Source of the DNA: WQUF01 sp031549525
GTDB taxonomy: Bacteria; Bacillota; Clostridia; Clostridiales; Clostridiaceae
Assembly: GCA_031549525.1 (NCBI GenBank)
Contig: JAVBPQ010000008.1
Location: 1-44,052, forward strand
Length of the DNA: 44,052 nt
Direction: 5' to 3'
Shown: positions 34,146 to 43,267 of the stretch, in pieces
How positions within the stretch are numbered: the first letter of the stretch is position 1
How the letters are laid out: each line of letters starts with the position of its first letter
Notes under the pieces: model-generated
Seen by the model: only the letters and a program-made list of their open reading frames with translations
The model's database searches: none
What the model was told of the DNA's origin: nothing
Program-made: the position numbers and the translations under genes

Positions 34146-35645
34146 TTATATTTCCTTTTTTTCTTCCCAATCTTTTGATCTTTCAACAGCTTTATGCCAT
34201 TTATATAGCAAACTCTCCCTCTCATCTTTAGACATTTTAGGTTCATACCTCTTTTTAAGCTTCCATGACTTATAGAGATCATCAAACCCAGAATAATCCC
34301 CAACTCCAATAGCAGATAAGAAAGCAGCTCCAAAAGCTGTGGTTTCATTTATCACTGGAACATCTACAGGAATTCCTAATATATCTGCTTGAAACTGCAT
34401 TAGGAAATTATTTGCAGTAGATCCTCCATCCACTCTCATAACATCAACATTTATAGATGAATCCTTTATCATAACATCTAAATTATCCTTTATTTGATAA
34501 GCTATGCTTTCAAGAGTTGCACGAACTATATGCTCTCTTGTAGTTCCTGCAGTTAAACCTATCATCGCCCCCCTTGCATATTGATCCCAGTGAGGAGCTG
34601 CAAGTCCAACAAAGGCAGGGACAAAATATAGCCCCCCAGTATCTTTTACTGACATAGCCATCTTTTCTGTAATACTTGCACTTTCAATTATCTTAATTCC
34701 ATCACGAAGCCATTGAATTGCAGCTCCTGTTATATATACTCCTGCATCTAATGCAAAAGTTATCTTTTTATTAAGCCCCCAGGCAACTGTAGTTAAAAGT
34801 CCATTTTCAGAATAAATTGGTTTATCACCAGTATTCATCAGCATAAATGCTCCAGTTCCATATGTAGTTTTAACAGATCCTTGTTTAAAACAAGCTTGAC
34901 CAAATAATGCAGATTGCTGATCTACAATAGAGCCGGATATGGGAATCTTACATCCAAATAATTCATCATCTGTATATCCAAATATTGTAGCACTATCTTT
35001 AATCTCTGGAAGCATCCTCTCTGGTATATTCAAAATATCCACTATCTCTTTATCCCATCGACCTTCATGGATATTTAAAAGCATTGTCCTAGATGCAGTT
35101 GAATAATCAGTCACATGAGATTTCCCCCCTGTAAATTTCCATATAAGCCATGAATCAAGGGTTCCTGCAATAAGATCTCCCATCTCTGCTTTTTTTCTTG
35201 CACCTTCTACATTATTCAAAATCCATCTTATTTTAGTTCCGCTAAAATAAGAATCTAATAAAAGACCAGTTTTATATCTTATTACAGATTGATGCTTTTC
35301 TTTAAGTGTATCACAATATTCAGCTGTCCTTCTATCCTGCCATACAATAGCATTATACACAGGGTTCCCAGTATTTTTATCCCAAACCATCACAGTTTCA
35401 CCTTGATTGTCAATGCCAATTGACCTTATATCTTTAACATCGATATTACCTTTTTTTAATGCAGTGCCTATGGAATCTAAAACAGCATTCCATATTTCAA
35501 TAGGATCATGTTCTACCCATCCTGGTTTAGGATAATATTGAGTATGTTCTTTGTAAGCATTTGATACGATATTCCAATTTTCATCTAATACTAAAACCGT
35601 AGTTCCAGTGGTTCCTTGATCTAAACCTATATAATACTTAGGCAT
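34146..35645 (-). CDS. glpK: glycerol kinase
   Basis: The 499-aa FGGY-family kinase has the family ATP motif DQGTTGTTVLV at the start, glycerol-site residues in WQDRRTAEYC, and a C-terminal GGSTANNFLMQFQAD. It phosphorylates glycerol to glycerol 3-phosphate using ATP. The length fits GlpK (about 495-505). I use the ATG at 35645 preceded by GGAGG rather than the upstream ATG at 35678, which lies within the eutH end. It is the second gene of the operon. Confidence 0.93.
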   Translation of the reverse strand: MPKYYIGLDQGTTGTTVLVLDENWNIVSNAYKEHTQYYPKPGWVEHDPIEIWNAVLDSIGTALKKGNIDVKDIRSIGIDNQGETVMVWDKNTGNPVYNAIVWQDRRTAEYCDTLKEKHQSVIRYKTGLLLDSYFSGTKIRWILNNVEGARKKAEMGDLIAGTLDSWLIWKFTGGKSHVTDYSTASRTMLLNIHEGRWDKEIVDILNIPERMLPEIKDSATIFGYTDDELFGCKIPISGSIVDQQSALFGQACFKQGSVKTTYGTGAFMLMNTGDKPIYSENGLLTTVAWGLNKKITFALDAGVYITGAAIQWLRDGIKIIESASITEKMAMSVKDTGGLYFVPAFVGLAAPHWDQYARGAMIGLTAGTTREHIVRATLESIAYQIKDNLDVMIKDSSINVDVMRVDGGSTANNFLMQFQADILGIPVDVPVINETTAFGAAFLSAIGVGDYSGFDDLYKSWKLKKRYEPKMSKDERESLLYKWHKAVERSKDWEEKKEI

Positions 35646-35674
35646 ACTAAATCCTCCAAACTTCTTAAATTTAA

Positions 35675-36796
35675 TCAAGCCTTTGCGCTTGATTTAGATA
35701 TTTCTTTGCTCTTTTTTATTTCTGCTTCTAAGTCTTTGCTAAAATAAAGAGCAATTGCTACAGCACATACTCCTGCAATTAATTTTGCAATAACCACAGG
35801 GATTATCATATCAGGCTTAACTCCAGCAGTAAAGCCTAAGTGATCTCCAAGAGCCGCAGTTGCAGGAACAAGCCATGCAGTATTTACAACCTTTCCTTTT
35901 GGGTTCATATCCTTCATCATTTTATAAACTGGTATGGAATTTGCAAGAGTAAAAACAAGACCAGCAGCACTTGTAGCATCTAGTCCAATTTTTTTACCAA
36001 CAGCATTTAGAGGCTTGTCTAAAGCTTTCACAAGAAGGGTTAGGATAGGAAAAGTTCCAAGAAGCACTATTCCAATTTGAGATATTATGCTCATACCATC
36101 CATTAAAGGAGCCATTCCAGGAATGATGACGATTCCAGTTAAAAACTCAAAAGCAGATGCAGCAAGTCCTAATGTAATAACGATTACAATAAATTTCCCA
36201 AACAAAATAGAACCTTTAATCATCTTATCTTGAATAAATCTAAGCCCTAAAACAAGAAGCAATGACAATATTATTACAGGAACGCTGTTTATCAAAACCA
36301 TGCCTATATCAAATCCTGCAATAATTCCTCCAACTAAAGTTCCTATAGGAATAGTTATGAGTCCAATAAGTAGACCTTTTGCAAAGAAAGGTTGATCTTC
36401 TTTCTCTATAAGCCCAAGACCTACAGGTATAGAAAAAACTATGGTGCATCCTAACATAGAAGCAACTATCAATCCAGACAAAAGACCAGCCTGTTCATTT
36501 TGTGCAAGCTCCATAGCAAGAGGATATCCTCCCATATCATTTGCAAGGATAGAACCAAACATAGCAGGGTCTGCTCCAATTAACTTAAATAATGGGATGA
36601 TTACAGGTCCTAACAGATTAGATATAACTGGAGCAAGGGTTACAATACCTACCATTCCAAGAGCTAATGGTCCCATGGAATTAAATCCTTCTTCAAACTT
36701 TTCTCCAAGTCCAAACTTATTTCCAATCATCCTGTCAAGACCACCTAAAAGAATACCAAAAGCCATAATCCAAATTATGATCTTATCAAAGGTCAT
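35675..36796 (-). CDS. eutH: EutH-family transporter (ethanolamine permease-like)
   Basis: The 373-aa integral membrane protein has ten to eleven predicted helices and matches what I know of EutH: an N-terminal IIIWIMAFGILLGGLDRMIGN, a conserved GPLALGMVGIVTLAPV, and SILANDMGGYPLA. EutH proteins are thought to bring in ethanolamine, usually within a eut gene cluster. Here there is no eutBC, no shell protein and no regulator; the gene is the first of a glycerol kinase operon that lacks a GlpF channel. It may therefore carry glycerol or another small polyol or amino alcohol. Start supported by AAAGGGGGCG upstream. Confidence 0.87.
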   Translation of the reverse strand: MTFDKIIIWIMAFGILLGGLDRMIGNKFGLGEKFEEGFNSMGPLALGMVGIVTLAPVISNLLGPVIIPLFKLIGADPAMFGSILANDMGGYPLAMELAQNEQAGLLSGLIVASMLGCTIVFSIPVGLGLIEKEDQPFFAKGLLIGLITIPIGTLVGGIIAGFDIGMVLINSVPVIILSLLLVLGLRFIQDKMIKGSILFGKFIVIVITLGLAASAFEFLTGIVIIPGMAPLMDGMSIISQIGIVLLGTFPILTLLVKALDKPLNAVGKKIGLDATSAAGLVFTLANSIPVYKMMKDMNPKGKVVNTAWLVPATAALGDHLGFTAGVKPDMIIPVVIAKLIAGVCAVAIALYFSKDLEAEIKKSKEISKSSAKA

Positions 36797-36903
36797 TTTT
36801 ACGCCCCCTTTTATTTATTATTGATTAAAAAAATTCTCACCTCACTTTATAAATGTGGTTTTTAGTGTAATTATGATCATATTATTATTATATCTATATG
36901 TAT

Positions 36904-36932
36904 ATAATAAATTTTCCACAATAATTTGTCAA
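36904..36932 (-). promoter_or_regulatory. sigma-A promoter of the eutH-glpK operon
   Basis: On the minus strand, TTGACA (36927-36932) and TATTAT (36904-36909) are separated by 17 bp, about 108 bases before the eutH start. This leaves a long AT-rich leader in which I see no riboswitch. Confidence 0.75.
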
Positions 36933-36944
36933 TAATCGTTTACA
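36931..36944 (-). promoter_or_regulatory. cre-like catabolite repression site upstream of eutH
   Basis: Minus-strand TGTAAACGATTATT matches the CcpA consensus (TGNAANCGNWNNCW) at every fixed position except one. It overlaps the end of the -35 box, where binding would repress. This would fit carbon catabolite repression of glycerol use; it is a prediction from sequence only. Confidence 0.45.
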
Positions 36945-36977
36945 TCTTTTCATTATTCATAATGAACTTTATAAGCT

Positions 36978-37005
36978 TTGATTAAATTTCAATCTTAAAT
37001 AGAAT
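36978..37005 (+). promoter_or_regulatory. possible sigma-A promoter of lepA
   Basis: TTGATT (36978-36983) and TAGAAT (37000-37005) are spaced by 16 bp, about 70 bases before lepA. A further TATAAT at 37038-37043 lacks a good -35 partner. The assignment is weak. Confidence 0.35.
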
Positions 37006-37075
37006 ATCATCACATAGCGCATATAATTAAGTTATGATATAATTATTAAATATTTCTACTATTCGGAGGGTTAGT

Positions 37076-38884
37076 ATGTCCAAATCACATCAAAGTTTTA
37101 TAAGAAACTTTTCAATTGTTGCACACATAGATCACGGAAAATCAACTCTTGCAGATAGGCTTATTGAATTTACAGGGACTTTATCTTCAAGAGATATGGA
37201 AGATCAAATATTAGATAATATGGAACTAGAGAGGGAAAGGGGTATAACCATTAAAGCTCAGGCTGCAAGGTTAATTTACAAAAGAGATAATGGTGAAGAA
37301 TATATCTTCAATTTAATCGATACCCCTGGACATGTAGACTTTAATTATGAAGTTTCAAGAAGCCTTGCTGCATGTGAAGGGGCATTACTAGTGGTAGATG
37401 CAACTCAAGGTATACAGGCTCAAACACTTGCAAATTGCTATTTAGCAATCGATAATAATCTTGAAGTAGTTCCTGTTATAAATAAGATAGATCTGCCTAG
37501 TGCAAGACCAAATGATATAAAAAAAGAAATCGAAGATATCATAGGTATAGATACAAGCTATACACCTTTGATCTCAGCAAAGACTGGAGAAAATATAAAA
37601 GATGTGCTAGAGTGCATTGTGGAGCATATCCCAGCACCTTCTGGTGATGAAGATGCACCTCTTAAAGCTTTAGTATTTGATTCTTATTACGATACATATA
37701 AAGGTGTAGTTTGTTATGTACGGATAATGGATGGAAAAGTAAATACTGGTGATAAAATTAAATTTATGAATACAGGTAAAGTGTATGATGTTACAGAGCT
37801 TGGAGTCTTCTCACCTGGCTTTACCCCTAAAGATGCTCTATATACTGGAGAAGTAGGCTATATCACAGGCTCTATTAAAAATATAAAAGATACAAGGGTT
37901 GGAGATACCATAACATCCTCAACAAATCCAACTAAAAAAGCCCTTCCTGGTTATAGACCTGCTGTTCCTATGGTATTTTCAGGTATATACACTGTAGATG
38001 GTGCAGATTACGGAAATTTAAAAGATGCTTTAGAAAAACTCCAGTTAAATGATGCTGCCCTTTTATTTGAACCTGAAACATCTCAAGCTTTAGGTTTTGG
38101 TTTTAGGTGTGGATTTTTGGGATTATTGCATATGGAGATAATCATGGAAAGGCTAGATAGAGAGTTTAATTTAGATTTAATATCAACTGCTCCATCAGTA
38201 ATATATAAAATAGAAAAAAATGATGGAACTATTTTAGATATAACAAATCCAACTAATTTCCCAGACCCTACAACGATTCTAAAAAGTGAAGAGCCTATTG
38301 TGGAAGCTTCCATTATAACACCTTCTGAATATGTTGGAGCTATTATGGATCTTTCCCAAAATAGGCGTGGTACATTTAAGGATATGCAATATATAGAGGA
38401 GACTAGGGTTATTTTAAAATATGATATTCCGCTTAATGAGATAATCTATGACTTTTTTGATACACTAAAGTCAAGAACTAAAGGGTATGCTTCTTTAGAT
38501 TATGAATTAAAAGGATATACTCCTTCAAAGCTTGTTAAACTTGATATCCTATTAAATGGAGATATAATAGATGCTCTCTCCATGATAGTTCCAGAAGAGA
38601 GGAGCTATCTAAAGGGAAGAAACATAGCTGAAAAACTAAAAGAAATAATCCCAAGGCATATGTTCGAAATTCCAATTCAAGCTGCAATTGGAGGAAAGGT
38701 AATAGCAAGGGAAACAGTAAAAGCTATGAGAAAAGATGTCCTTGCAAAATGCTATGGTGGGGATATTTCAAGAAAGAAGAAATTACTCGAAAAACAAAAA
38801 GAAGGTAAAAAGAAGATGAGGCAATTTGGAAGTGTTGAACTTCCACAGGAAGCTTTTATGGCTGTTTTAAAAAATGATGATTAA
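37076..38884 (+). CDS. lepA: elongation factor 4 (LepA), translational GTPase
   Basis: The 602-aa GTPase has the G1 loop AHIDHGKST (16-24), DTPGHVD switch II and NKID, then the EF-G-like domains II, III and V and the LepA-specific C-terminal domain ending with RQFGSVELPQEAFMAVLK. Length and ending are those of a full LepA. It acts on ribosomes, reported to help mRNA translocation and ribosome assembly under stress. Cognate gene neighbours (hemN, hrcA) are absent downstream. GGAGGG lies before the ATG. Confidence 0.97.
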   Translation: MSKSHQSFIRNFSIVAHIDHGKSTLADRLIEFTGTLSSRDMEDQILDNMELERERGITIKAQAARLIYKRDNGEEYIFNLIDTPGHVDFNYEVSRSLAACEGALLVVDATQGIQAQTLANCYLAIDNNLEVVPVINKIDLPSARPNDIKKEIEDIIGIDTSYTPLISAKTGENIKDVLECIVEHIPAPSGDEDAPLKALVFDSYYDTYKGVVCYVRIMDGKVNTGDKIKFMNTGKVYDVTELGVFSPGFTPKDALYTGEVGYITGSIKNIKDTRVGDTITSSTNPTKKALPGYRPAVPMVFSGIYTVDGADYGNLKDALEKLQLNDAALLFEPETSQALGFGFRCGFLGLLHMEIIMERLDREFNLDLISTAPSVIYKIEKNDGTILDITNPTNFPDPTTILKSEEPIVEASIITPSEYVGAIMDLSQNRRGTFKDMQYIEETRVILKYDIPLNEIIYDFFDTLKSRTKGYASLDYELKGYTPSKLVKLDILLNGDIIDALSMIVPEERSYLKGRNIAEKLKEIIPRHMFEIPIQAAIGGKVIARETVKAMRKDVLAKCYGGDISRKKKLLEKQKEGKKKMRQFGSVELPQEAFMAVLKNDD

Positions 38885-38888
38885 ATTA

Positions 38889-38917
38889 AAGCTCTTAGGC
38901 TTAATGCTTAAGGGCTT
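38889..38917 (+). terminator. probable terminator of lepA
   Basis: A stem of about nine pairs with one G-T pair (AAGCTCTTA / TAAGGGCTT) starts five bases after the stop. The T tract after it is poor, so its strength is uncertain. Confidence 0.5.
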
Positions 38918-39064
38918 AACTTAATATTAACCAAAATGGACTTTACTCTGATTTATAGATTTTAGAACAAAGCCCATATTTATCTAAAATAGGTATATTT
39001 TAGTATTTTTGTATATCCTCATAATTAAAATTAGGGGTTTTACGGGTATTGTTTGATAAATTGT

Positions 39065-39397
39065 TTACTCTTCAATTTCTATAAAGCCACTAATTATATC
39101 CACTACTTCAAAAACTATATCTTTTGGCACTCTTTCAATAAATTCATAGTTCCTTGCATTAATATCTAGGATCCTTGACTGGTCACAGAGGATTACGCCA
39201 CTTGTTTTTATTCTTTCATCAAGCTTTATATGGAAAGGGTGATTTTTATCTGTATGTGTTATTGGGCAAACAATGACCATCTTTGAAAATCTGTTGAATT
39301 GTTCATTACTTATAACTATTGCAGGTCTTCTTCCTTTTTGTTCATGCCCTGCTTGTGGATCAAAATCCAATCTTATAATATCCCCTTGTTTTACCAT
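39065..39397 (-). CDS. mazF: MazF/PemK family toxin (type II toxin-antitoxin)
   Basis: The 110-aa toxin has the fold markers KQGDIIRLDFDPQAGHEQKGRRPAIVIS and the VCPITHTDK segment; these proteins are RNases that cut mRNA at short motifs. It starts within the end of the antitoxin gene (7-base overlap), the usual order for translation of the toxin after its antitoxin. Cleavage specificity cannot be inferred. Confidence 0.93.
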   Translation of the reverse strand: MVKQGDIIRLDFDPQAGHEQKGRRPAIVISNEQFNRFSKMVIVCPITHTDKNHPFHIKLDERIKTSGVILCDQSRILDINARNYEFIERVPKDIVFEVVDIISGFIEIEE

Positions 39398-39678
39398 ACT
39401 TCATTACCTAAAGGCTTTCCCCAATCAATTTCAGTAGGCTCTTCATCATCTTGCTCTACTTCTTTTAATATTAATTCCATGTCTTTGTTATAATACTCTT
39501 CAAGTCTTTGTTTAAATGTCTTATGTGTGTTTTTTGCCATTACTTTTTTTATTATAATTTTATTTTCCTCAACAATAATTTGAACTAAATCGTTTTCTTT
39601 TAAAAAAGCAAGATCCAAGACTGCTTTAGGCAACCTTATAGCTTGACTATTACCCCAACGCTGAATTGTTCCTGTCAT
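39391..39678 (-). CDS. mazE: MazE-like antitoxin with AbrB/SpoVT DNA-binding domain
   Basis: The 95-aa antitoxin has an N-terminal swapped-hairpin DNA-binding domain (GTIQRWGNSQAIRLPKAVLD) and an acidic, probably unfolded C-terminus (EEVEQDDEEPTEIDWGKPLG-like) that wraps the toxin. I choose the ATG at 39678; AAAGGAG lies nine bases upstream, whereas a TTG three codons earlier directly follows it. It likely represses its own promoter with MazF. Confidence 0.9.
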   Translation of the reverse strand: MTGTIQRWGNSQAIRLPKAVLDLAFLKENDLVQIIVEENKIIIKKVMAKNTHKTFKQRLEEYYNKDMELILKEVEQDDEEPTEIDWGKPLGNEVW

Positions 39679-39701
39679 TATAATCAACTCCTTTCACTAA
39701 A

Positions 39702-39730
39702 AGTATATACAATGTTTCTACGTTTGACAA
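39702..39730 (-). promoter_or_regulatory. sigma-A promoter of mazEF
   Basis: On the minus strand, TTGTCA (39725-39730) and TATACT (39702-39707) are spaced by 17 bp, about 24 bases before the mazE start. Confidence 0.65.
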
Positions 39731-39911
39731 TACAATTTTAAATTATTTTATTTAAACGCTATGTATTTTCCTAGTATAGTTAACGTATGAAATATGGGCG
39801 GTACCCCCTATAAATTATAACTAACAACTGATAATATTCTAATAAAACACTATTAAATTTATAATTAATTTTTACATTTTTGATTGATTACTAAAGAAAA
39901 AAGGAAGGAAA

Positions 39912-41789
39912 ATGAAAATAATGAATAAAAGAGAAACAAATTTTAACTATATTCCATCTATTGACGGTTTGCGAGCTTTTGCAGTTATCATGGTTGTACT
40001 CTACCATTTAAATATCCCTTTTTCTAAAGGAGGATATTTGGGTGTCACCATGTTTTTTGTGATTTCAGGTTACTTAATTACAGATATTTTGCTGAATAAT
40101 TTAGAAAACGACCATAGTATTGACTTTAAAAATTTCTACATACGGCGTGCAAAACGTTTATTGCCAGCAGCTGTATTGGTAATAATCTCTACAATCTCAA
40201 TTGTTACACTATTTCGTTCTGATTTACTTTGGAGGGTAAAAGAGGATTGTTTACCTGCATTATTCTATTTCAGTAATTGGTGGAATATTTTTCACAATGT
40301 CTCATATTTTGAGGCATGCTCAACTCCCTCGCTTTTCCTACATTTTTGGTCCCTTTCAGTAGAAGAGCAATTTTATATATTTTGGCCTATTATTGTTTTT
40401 ATAGTTATGAAATTTAGTAAGAGAGTCAAAGTACTTTGTGCAATCACAGTGATACTAATAATTATTTCTGCCATGGAAATGTTTGTTTTGTATAATCCAT
40501 ATGTTGATCCAAGTAGAGTGTACTTTGGTACTGATACAAGAATTTTTTCTATTTTAATTGGCTCAATTATGGCGATGATAATACCAATCAGGAAAATTGC
40601 TACAAAAAAATTCTGTAACTTATTAGTCATAGGGATCCTCAATTTGATAGGATTTTTATCATTTGCTATTATTATTATAATGCTCATAAAGTTAAACGAA
40701 AGTAAAAGTTTTACATACCAAGGTGGAATGTTCATCTTTTCCCTGTTGTGTGCAATTCTACTTGCTATCTGTGTACAGCCGCAAACTGTATTTAGTAAGA
40801 TTTTTGCTTTTTGGCCTCTTAGTAAACTTGGAAAAATATCTTATGGGATTTATTTGTGGCAATATCCAGTAATAATTTTAACTTATCCAACAGTTAATAC
40901 AGGAAGCATTAATATTCCACTTTGTATTGGACTATTTGCTTTAGTGGTTGTTTTAGCTGCTCTCTCATATCATTTTGTAGAGCACCCATTAAGATATGAA
41001 AGTTTTAAAGATTTGATCCATAAAAAAACCCATCCAATAAAGAAAATTTTTGCAGCTATTCTTGTTGCACCAATTATCATCTCTTTATATGGTTTTTCAA
41101 TAAAACATGACAATAAAGAACATATAAAAAATCATATTGAAAGCACATTGGATATGAATTCAAGTCTACCAACAACAAGTTTAGAAGTCCAGCAAGCCCC
41201 TTCATCATTAATTCCTGCAACTGTTGAAATATCATCTCCTTCAGGAACATCACAGTTAGGAACATCGTTACAGTCTGACACTGTATCAAGCGATGTTGAA
41301 CTCACAGCAATAGGAGATTCAATAATGATCGACATGTTGTTTGATCTGAAAGAATACTTTCCTAAAGCTTATGTGGATGGAAGAGTTGCACGAAAGTTGT
41401 GGCAGGTGGTTTATCCATACGATAATCATGAAAGCGATCTAACTTCAATTACTTCCAAAACTAATATCGGCAAAATAGTTGTTATTGCGCTTTCTTCAAA
41501 TGGTGTGGTTTTACAATCAGAGATCGACAGTGCTATGAGTCAAATTGGACCAGATCACAACTATGTTTTCTGTAACACTCGAGTACCAAATTCTTGGCAA
41601 GATTCCAACAATGCCCTTATCAATTCTTTGCCTGAAAAGTATCCAAACGTTCGTGTAGTGGATTGGTATTCAATCAGCGCAAATCATGATGAATACTTTA
41701 TAAAAGATGCTGTTCATCTCACTTCTCAAGGTGCACAAGTGTATGCTGCTGCTATTGCCTCCGTTATAAAAGATGCAGGCTGGGATTAA
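39912..41789 (+). CDS. oatA: OatA-type acyltransferase with C-terminal SGNH domain
   Basis: The 625-aa protein combines an acyltransferase-3 membrane domain and an extracellular SGNH hydrolase-like domain. Residues 15-60 hold the conserved IDGLRAFAVIMVVLYHL and MFFVISGYL, then about ten helices to residue 400. After a Ser/Thr/Pro-rich linker (about 400-460) comes the SGNH part with GDS (Ser470) and the DAVH pair (Asp599, His602). Relatives O-acetylate peptidoglycan muramic acid and give lysozyme resistance; other cell-wall glycans are possible targets. GGAAGG lies close before the ATG. Confidence 0.9.
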   Translation: MKIMNKRETNFNYIPSIDGLRAFAVIMVVLYHLNIPFSKGGYLGVTMFFVISGYLITDILLNNLENDHSIDFKNFYIRRAKRLLPAAVLVIISTISIVTLFRSDLLWRVKEDCLPALFYFSNWWNIFHNVSYFEACSTPSLFLHFWSLSVEEQFYIFWPIIVFIVMKFSKRVKVLCAITVILIIISAMEMFVLYNPYVDPSRVYFGTDTRIFSILIGSIMAMIIPIRKIATKKFCNLLVIGILNLIGFLSFAIIIIMLIKLNESKSFTYQGGMFIFSLLCAILLAICVQPQTVFSKIFAFWPLSKLGKISYGIYLWQYPVIILTYPTVNTGSINIPLCIGLFALVVVLAALSYHFVEHPLRYESFKDLIHKKTHPIKKIFAAILVAPIIISLYGFSIKHDNKEHIKNHIESTLDMNSSLPTTSLEVQQAPSSLIPATVEISSPSGTSQLGTSLQSDTVSSDVELTAIGDSIMIDMLFDLKEYFPKAYVDGRVARKLWQVVYPYDNHESDLTSITSKTNIGKIVVIALSSNGVVLQSEIDSAMSQIGPDHNYVFCNTRVPNSWQDSNNALINSLPEKYPNVRVVDWYSISANHDEYFIKDAVHLTSQGAQVYAAAIASVIKDAGWD

Positions 41790-41799
41790 CAAAAACAAT

Positions 41800-41815
41800 T
41801 CTACTTAAAAGTAGA
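41800..41815 (+). terminator. possible terminator of the acyltransferase gene
   Basis: Seven-base-pair stem TCTACTT / AAGTAGA with a two-base centre lies 11 bases after the stop; the following stretch is AT-rich with a T-rich part (TTTATTTTGATTTT). Such a tight loop makes it a weak call. Confidence 0.4.
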
Positions 41816-41951
41816 TATATATTTATTTTGATTTTCAAAATTATCCCTCCTTTATCAAGTAAACATTTTAACTAGTAACTAGTAATAAGTTGCATTTTTT
41901 AGGATTATGGCTATAATAATATTAAATATTAAATTGGTCAGAGGTGAGTTT

Positions 41952-43175
41952 GTGTATATACACCGTCATATAGAAAATACAATTAAACGAGTAGAGAAGA
42001 TGTTCGGGGCTGTGATGGTTACTGGTCCTCGTCAAGTTGGAAAAACTACACTGCTTAAAAAGGTTGTTGGTGATATGCTCTACGTGACACTTGATGATCC
42101 AATTATGTTGCAATCTGCTATAAATGAACCAGGAACTTTTTTCAAAAATATGCCTCCACCTGTATTTGTAGATGAAATCCAGTATGCACCAAATCTTTTT
42201 CCATACATAAAAATAATAATTGATAACGAAAAGAAGAAAGGTCAATTTTACTTATCTGGATCTCAACAGTTTAAGATGATGAAAAATGTCAGTGAATCTT
42301 TAGCAGGACGGCTTGGTATCATGAATCTATTAGGATTTTCTTTGCGTGAAATATTCAGTGTTGATTTTTATAATCCATTTATACCAAATCACGATTATTT
42401 TGAAAATAGACATAAATTTGTAAAAGAAATTGAATATAAAAATGTTTGGGAAACCATTCATCGAGGAACCATGCCAGAATTATACTTAAATAAAAGCTAT
42501 GATTGGAGTACATTTTATGGCTCATATGTTAGAACTTACATTGAGCGTGATGTACGAGAACTTACCCAAGTAGGAGATGAAGTTAAGTTCTTGAGATTTA
42601 TGACAGTAATTGCAAGTTGCACTGGGCAGCTCTTAAACCTTTTATCAGTGGCACGGGATGTTGGTATAAGTCAACCAACTGCAGAGAGGTGGTTATCTAT
42701 TCTAATTGCATCCAATCTAGTTTATCTGCTTCAGCCATATTATAATAATATCACAAAACGTGCGATTAAGACACCAAAGCTCTATTTTCTTGATACAGGA
42801 CTTGCAGCATATCTGACTCGTTGGAATACCGTTGATGTATTGATGAATGGTGCAATGGCAGGAGCATTTTTTGAAACATTTATAATTTCAGAAATTATAA
42901 AAAGCTATTATAATGCTGGAGTTTTAGACTTACCATTGTATTTTTACCGTGATAAAGAGCAAAATGAAATTGACCTGCTTATTTGGCAGAACGGCTTCCT
43001 CCATCCAATCGAAATAAAGAAACATGCTGATCCTAGGAAAGATGATATAGCAGCATTTTCACAGCTTGATAAACTAACAGAATTAAAAAAAGGCGAAGGT
43101 TGTATCATCTGCATGTATGATAAATTTACAGCATTAGAGAAGGATGTAATGATTGTACCAGTTAATTTTTTATAA
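41952..43175 (+). CDS. AAA family ATPase with C-terminal DUF4143 domain
   Basis: The 407-aa protein has a P-loop GPRQVGKTTLL (25-35), Walker B PVFVDEIQYA (about 70-79), a central winged-helix-like segment and a DUF4143 C-terminus with FYRDKEQNEIDLLIW and HPIEIKKH, which resembles a PD-(D/E)xK nuclease core. Such proteins are very frequent in Clostridia and Bacteroidetes and their role is not known. I choose the GTG at 41952 because GAGGTGA precedes it closely; an ATG at 41907 lies upstream in frame without a ribosome site. It is in an accessory stretch next to an IS element. Confidence 0.87.
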   Translation: MYIHRHIENTIKRVEKMFGAVMVTGPRQVGKTTLLKKVVGDMLYVTLDDPIMLQSAINEPGTFFKNMPPPVFVDEIQYAPNLFPYIKIIIDNEKKKGQFYLSGSQQFKMMKNVSESLAGRLGIMNLLGFSLREIFSVDFYNPFIPNHDYFENRHKFVKEIEYKNVWETIHRGTMPELYLNKSYDWSTFYGSYVRTYIERDVRELTQVGDEVKFLRFMTVIASCTGQLLNLLSVARDVGISQPTAERWLSILIASNLVYLLQPYYNNITKRAIKTPKLYFLDTGLAAYLTRWNTVDVLMNGAMAGAFFETFIISEIIKSYYNAGVLDLPLYFYRDKEQNEIDLLIWQNGFLHPIEIKKHADPRKDDIAAFSQLDKLTELKKGEGCIICMYDKFTALEKDVMIVPVNFL

Positions 43176-43233
43176 AGCATATGAATATCCAAAAATTTCT
43201 TTTAACTTTGGAATTAAACTAGAAACTAAACCA

Positions 43234-43254
43234 CTATCGGCTAAAAGCCGATAG
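43234..43254. repeat. perfect hairpin next to the IS200-type remnant
   Basis: CTATCGGCT / AGCCGATAG with a three-base centre lies between the DUF4143 gene and the tnpA remnant. There is no T tract, so it more likely belongs to the end of the IS element (subterminal hairpin) than to a terminator. A second hairpin GCGGCT / AGCCGC (43264-43278) lies next to it and includes the tnpA stop. Confidence 0.6.
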
Positions 43255-43267
43255 GTTTAAATTGCGG

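Noticed and set aside
36797..37075. A riboswitch or T-box in the long leader between eutH and lepA
   Set aside because: I found no conserved riboswitch core or T-box sequence; the stretch is explained by two divergent promoters in AT-rich DNA.
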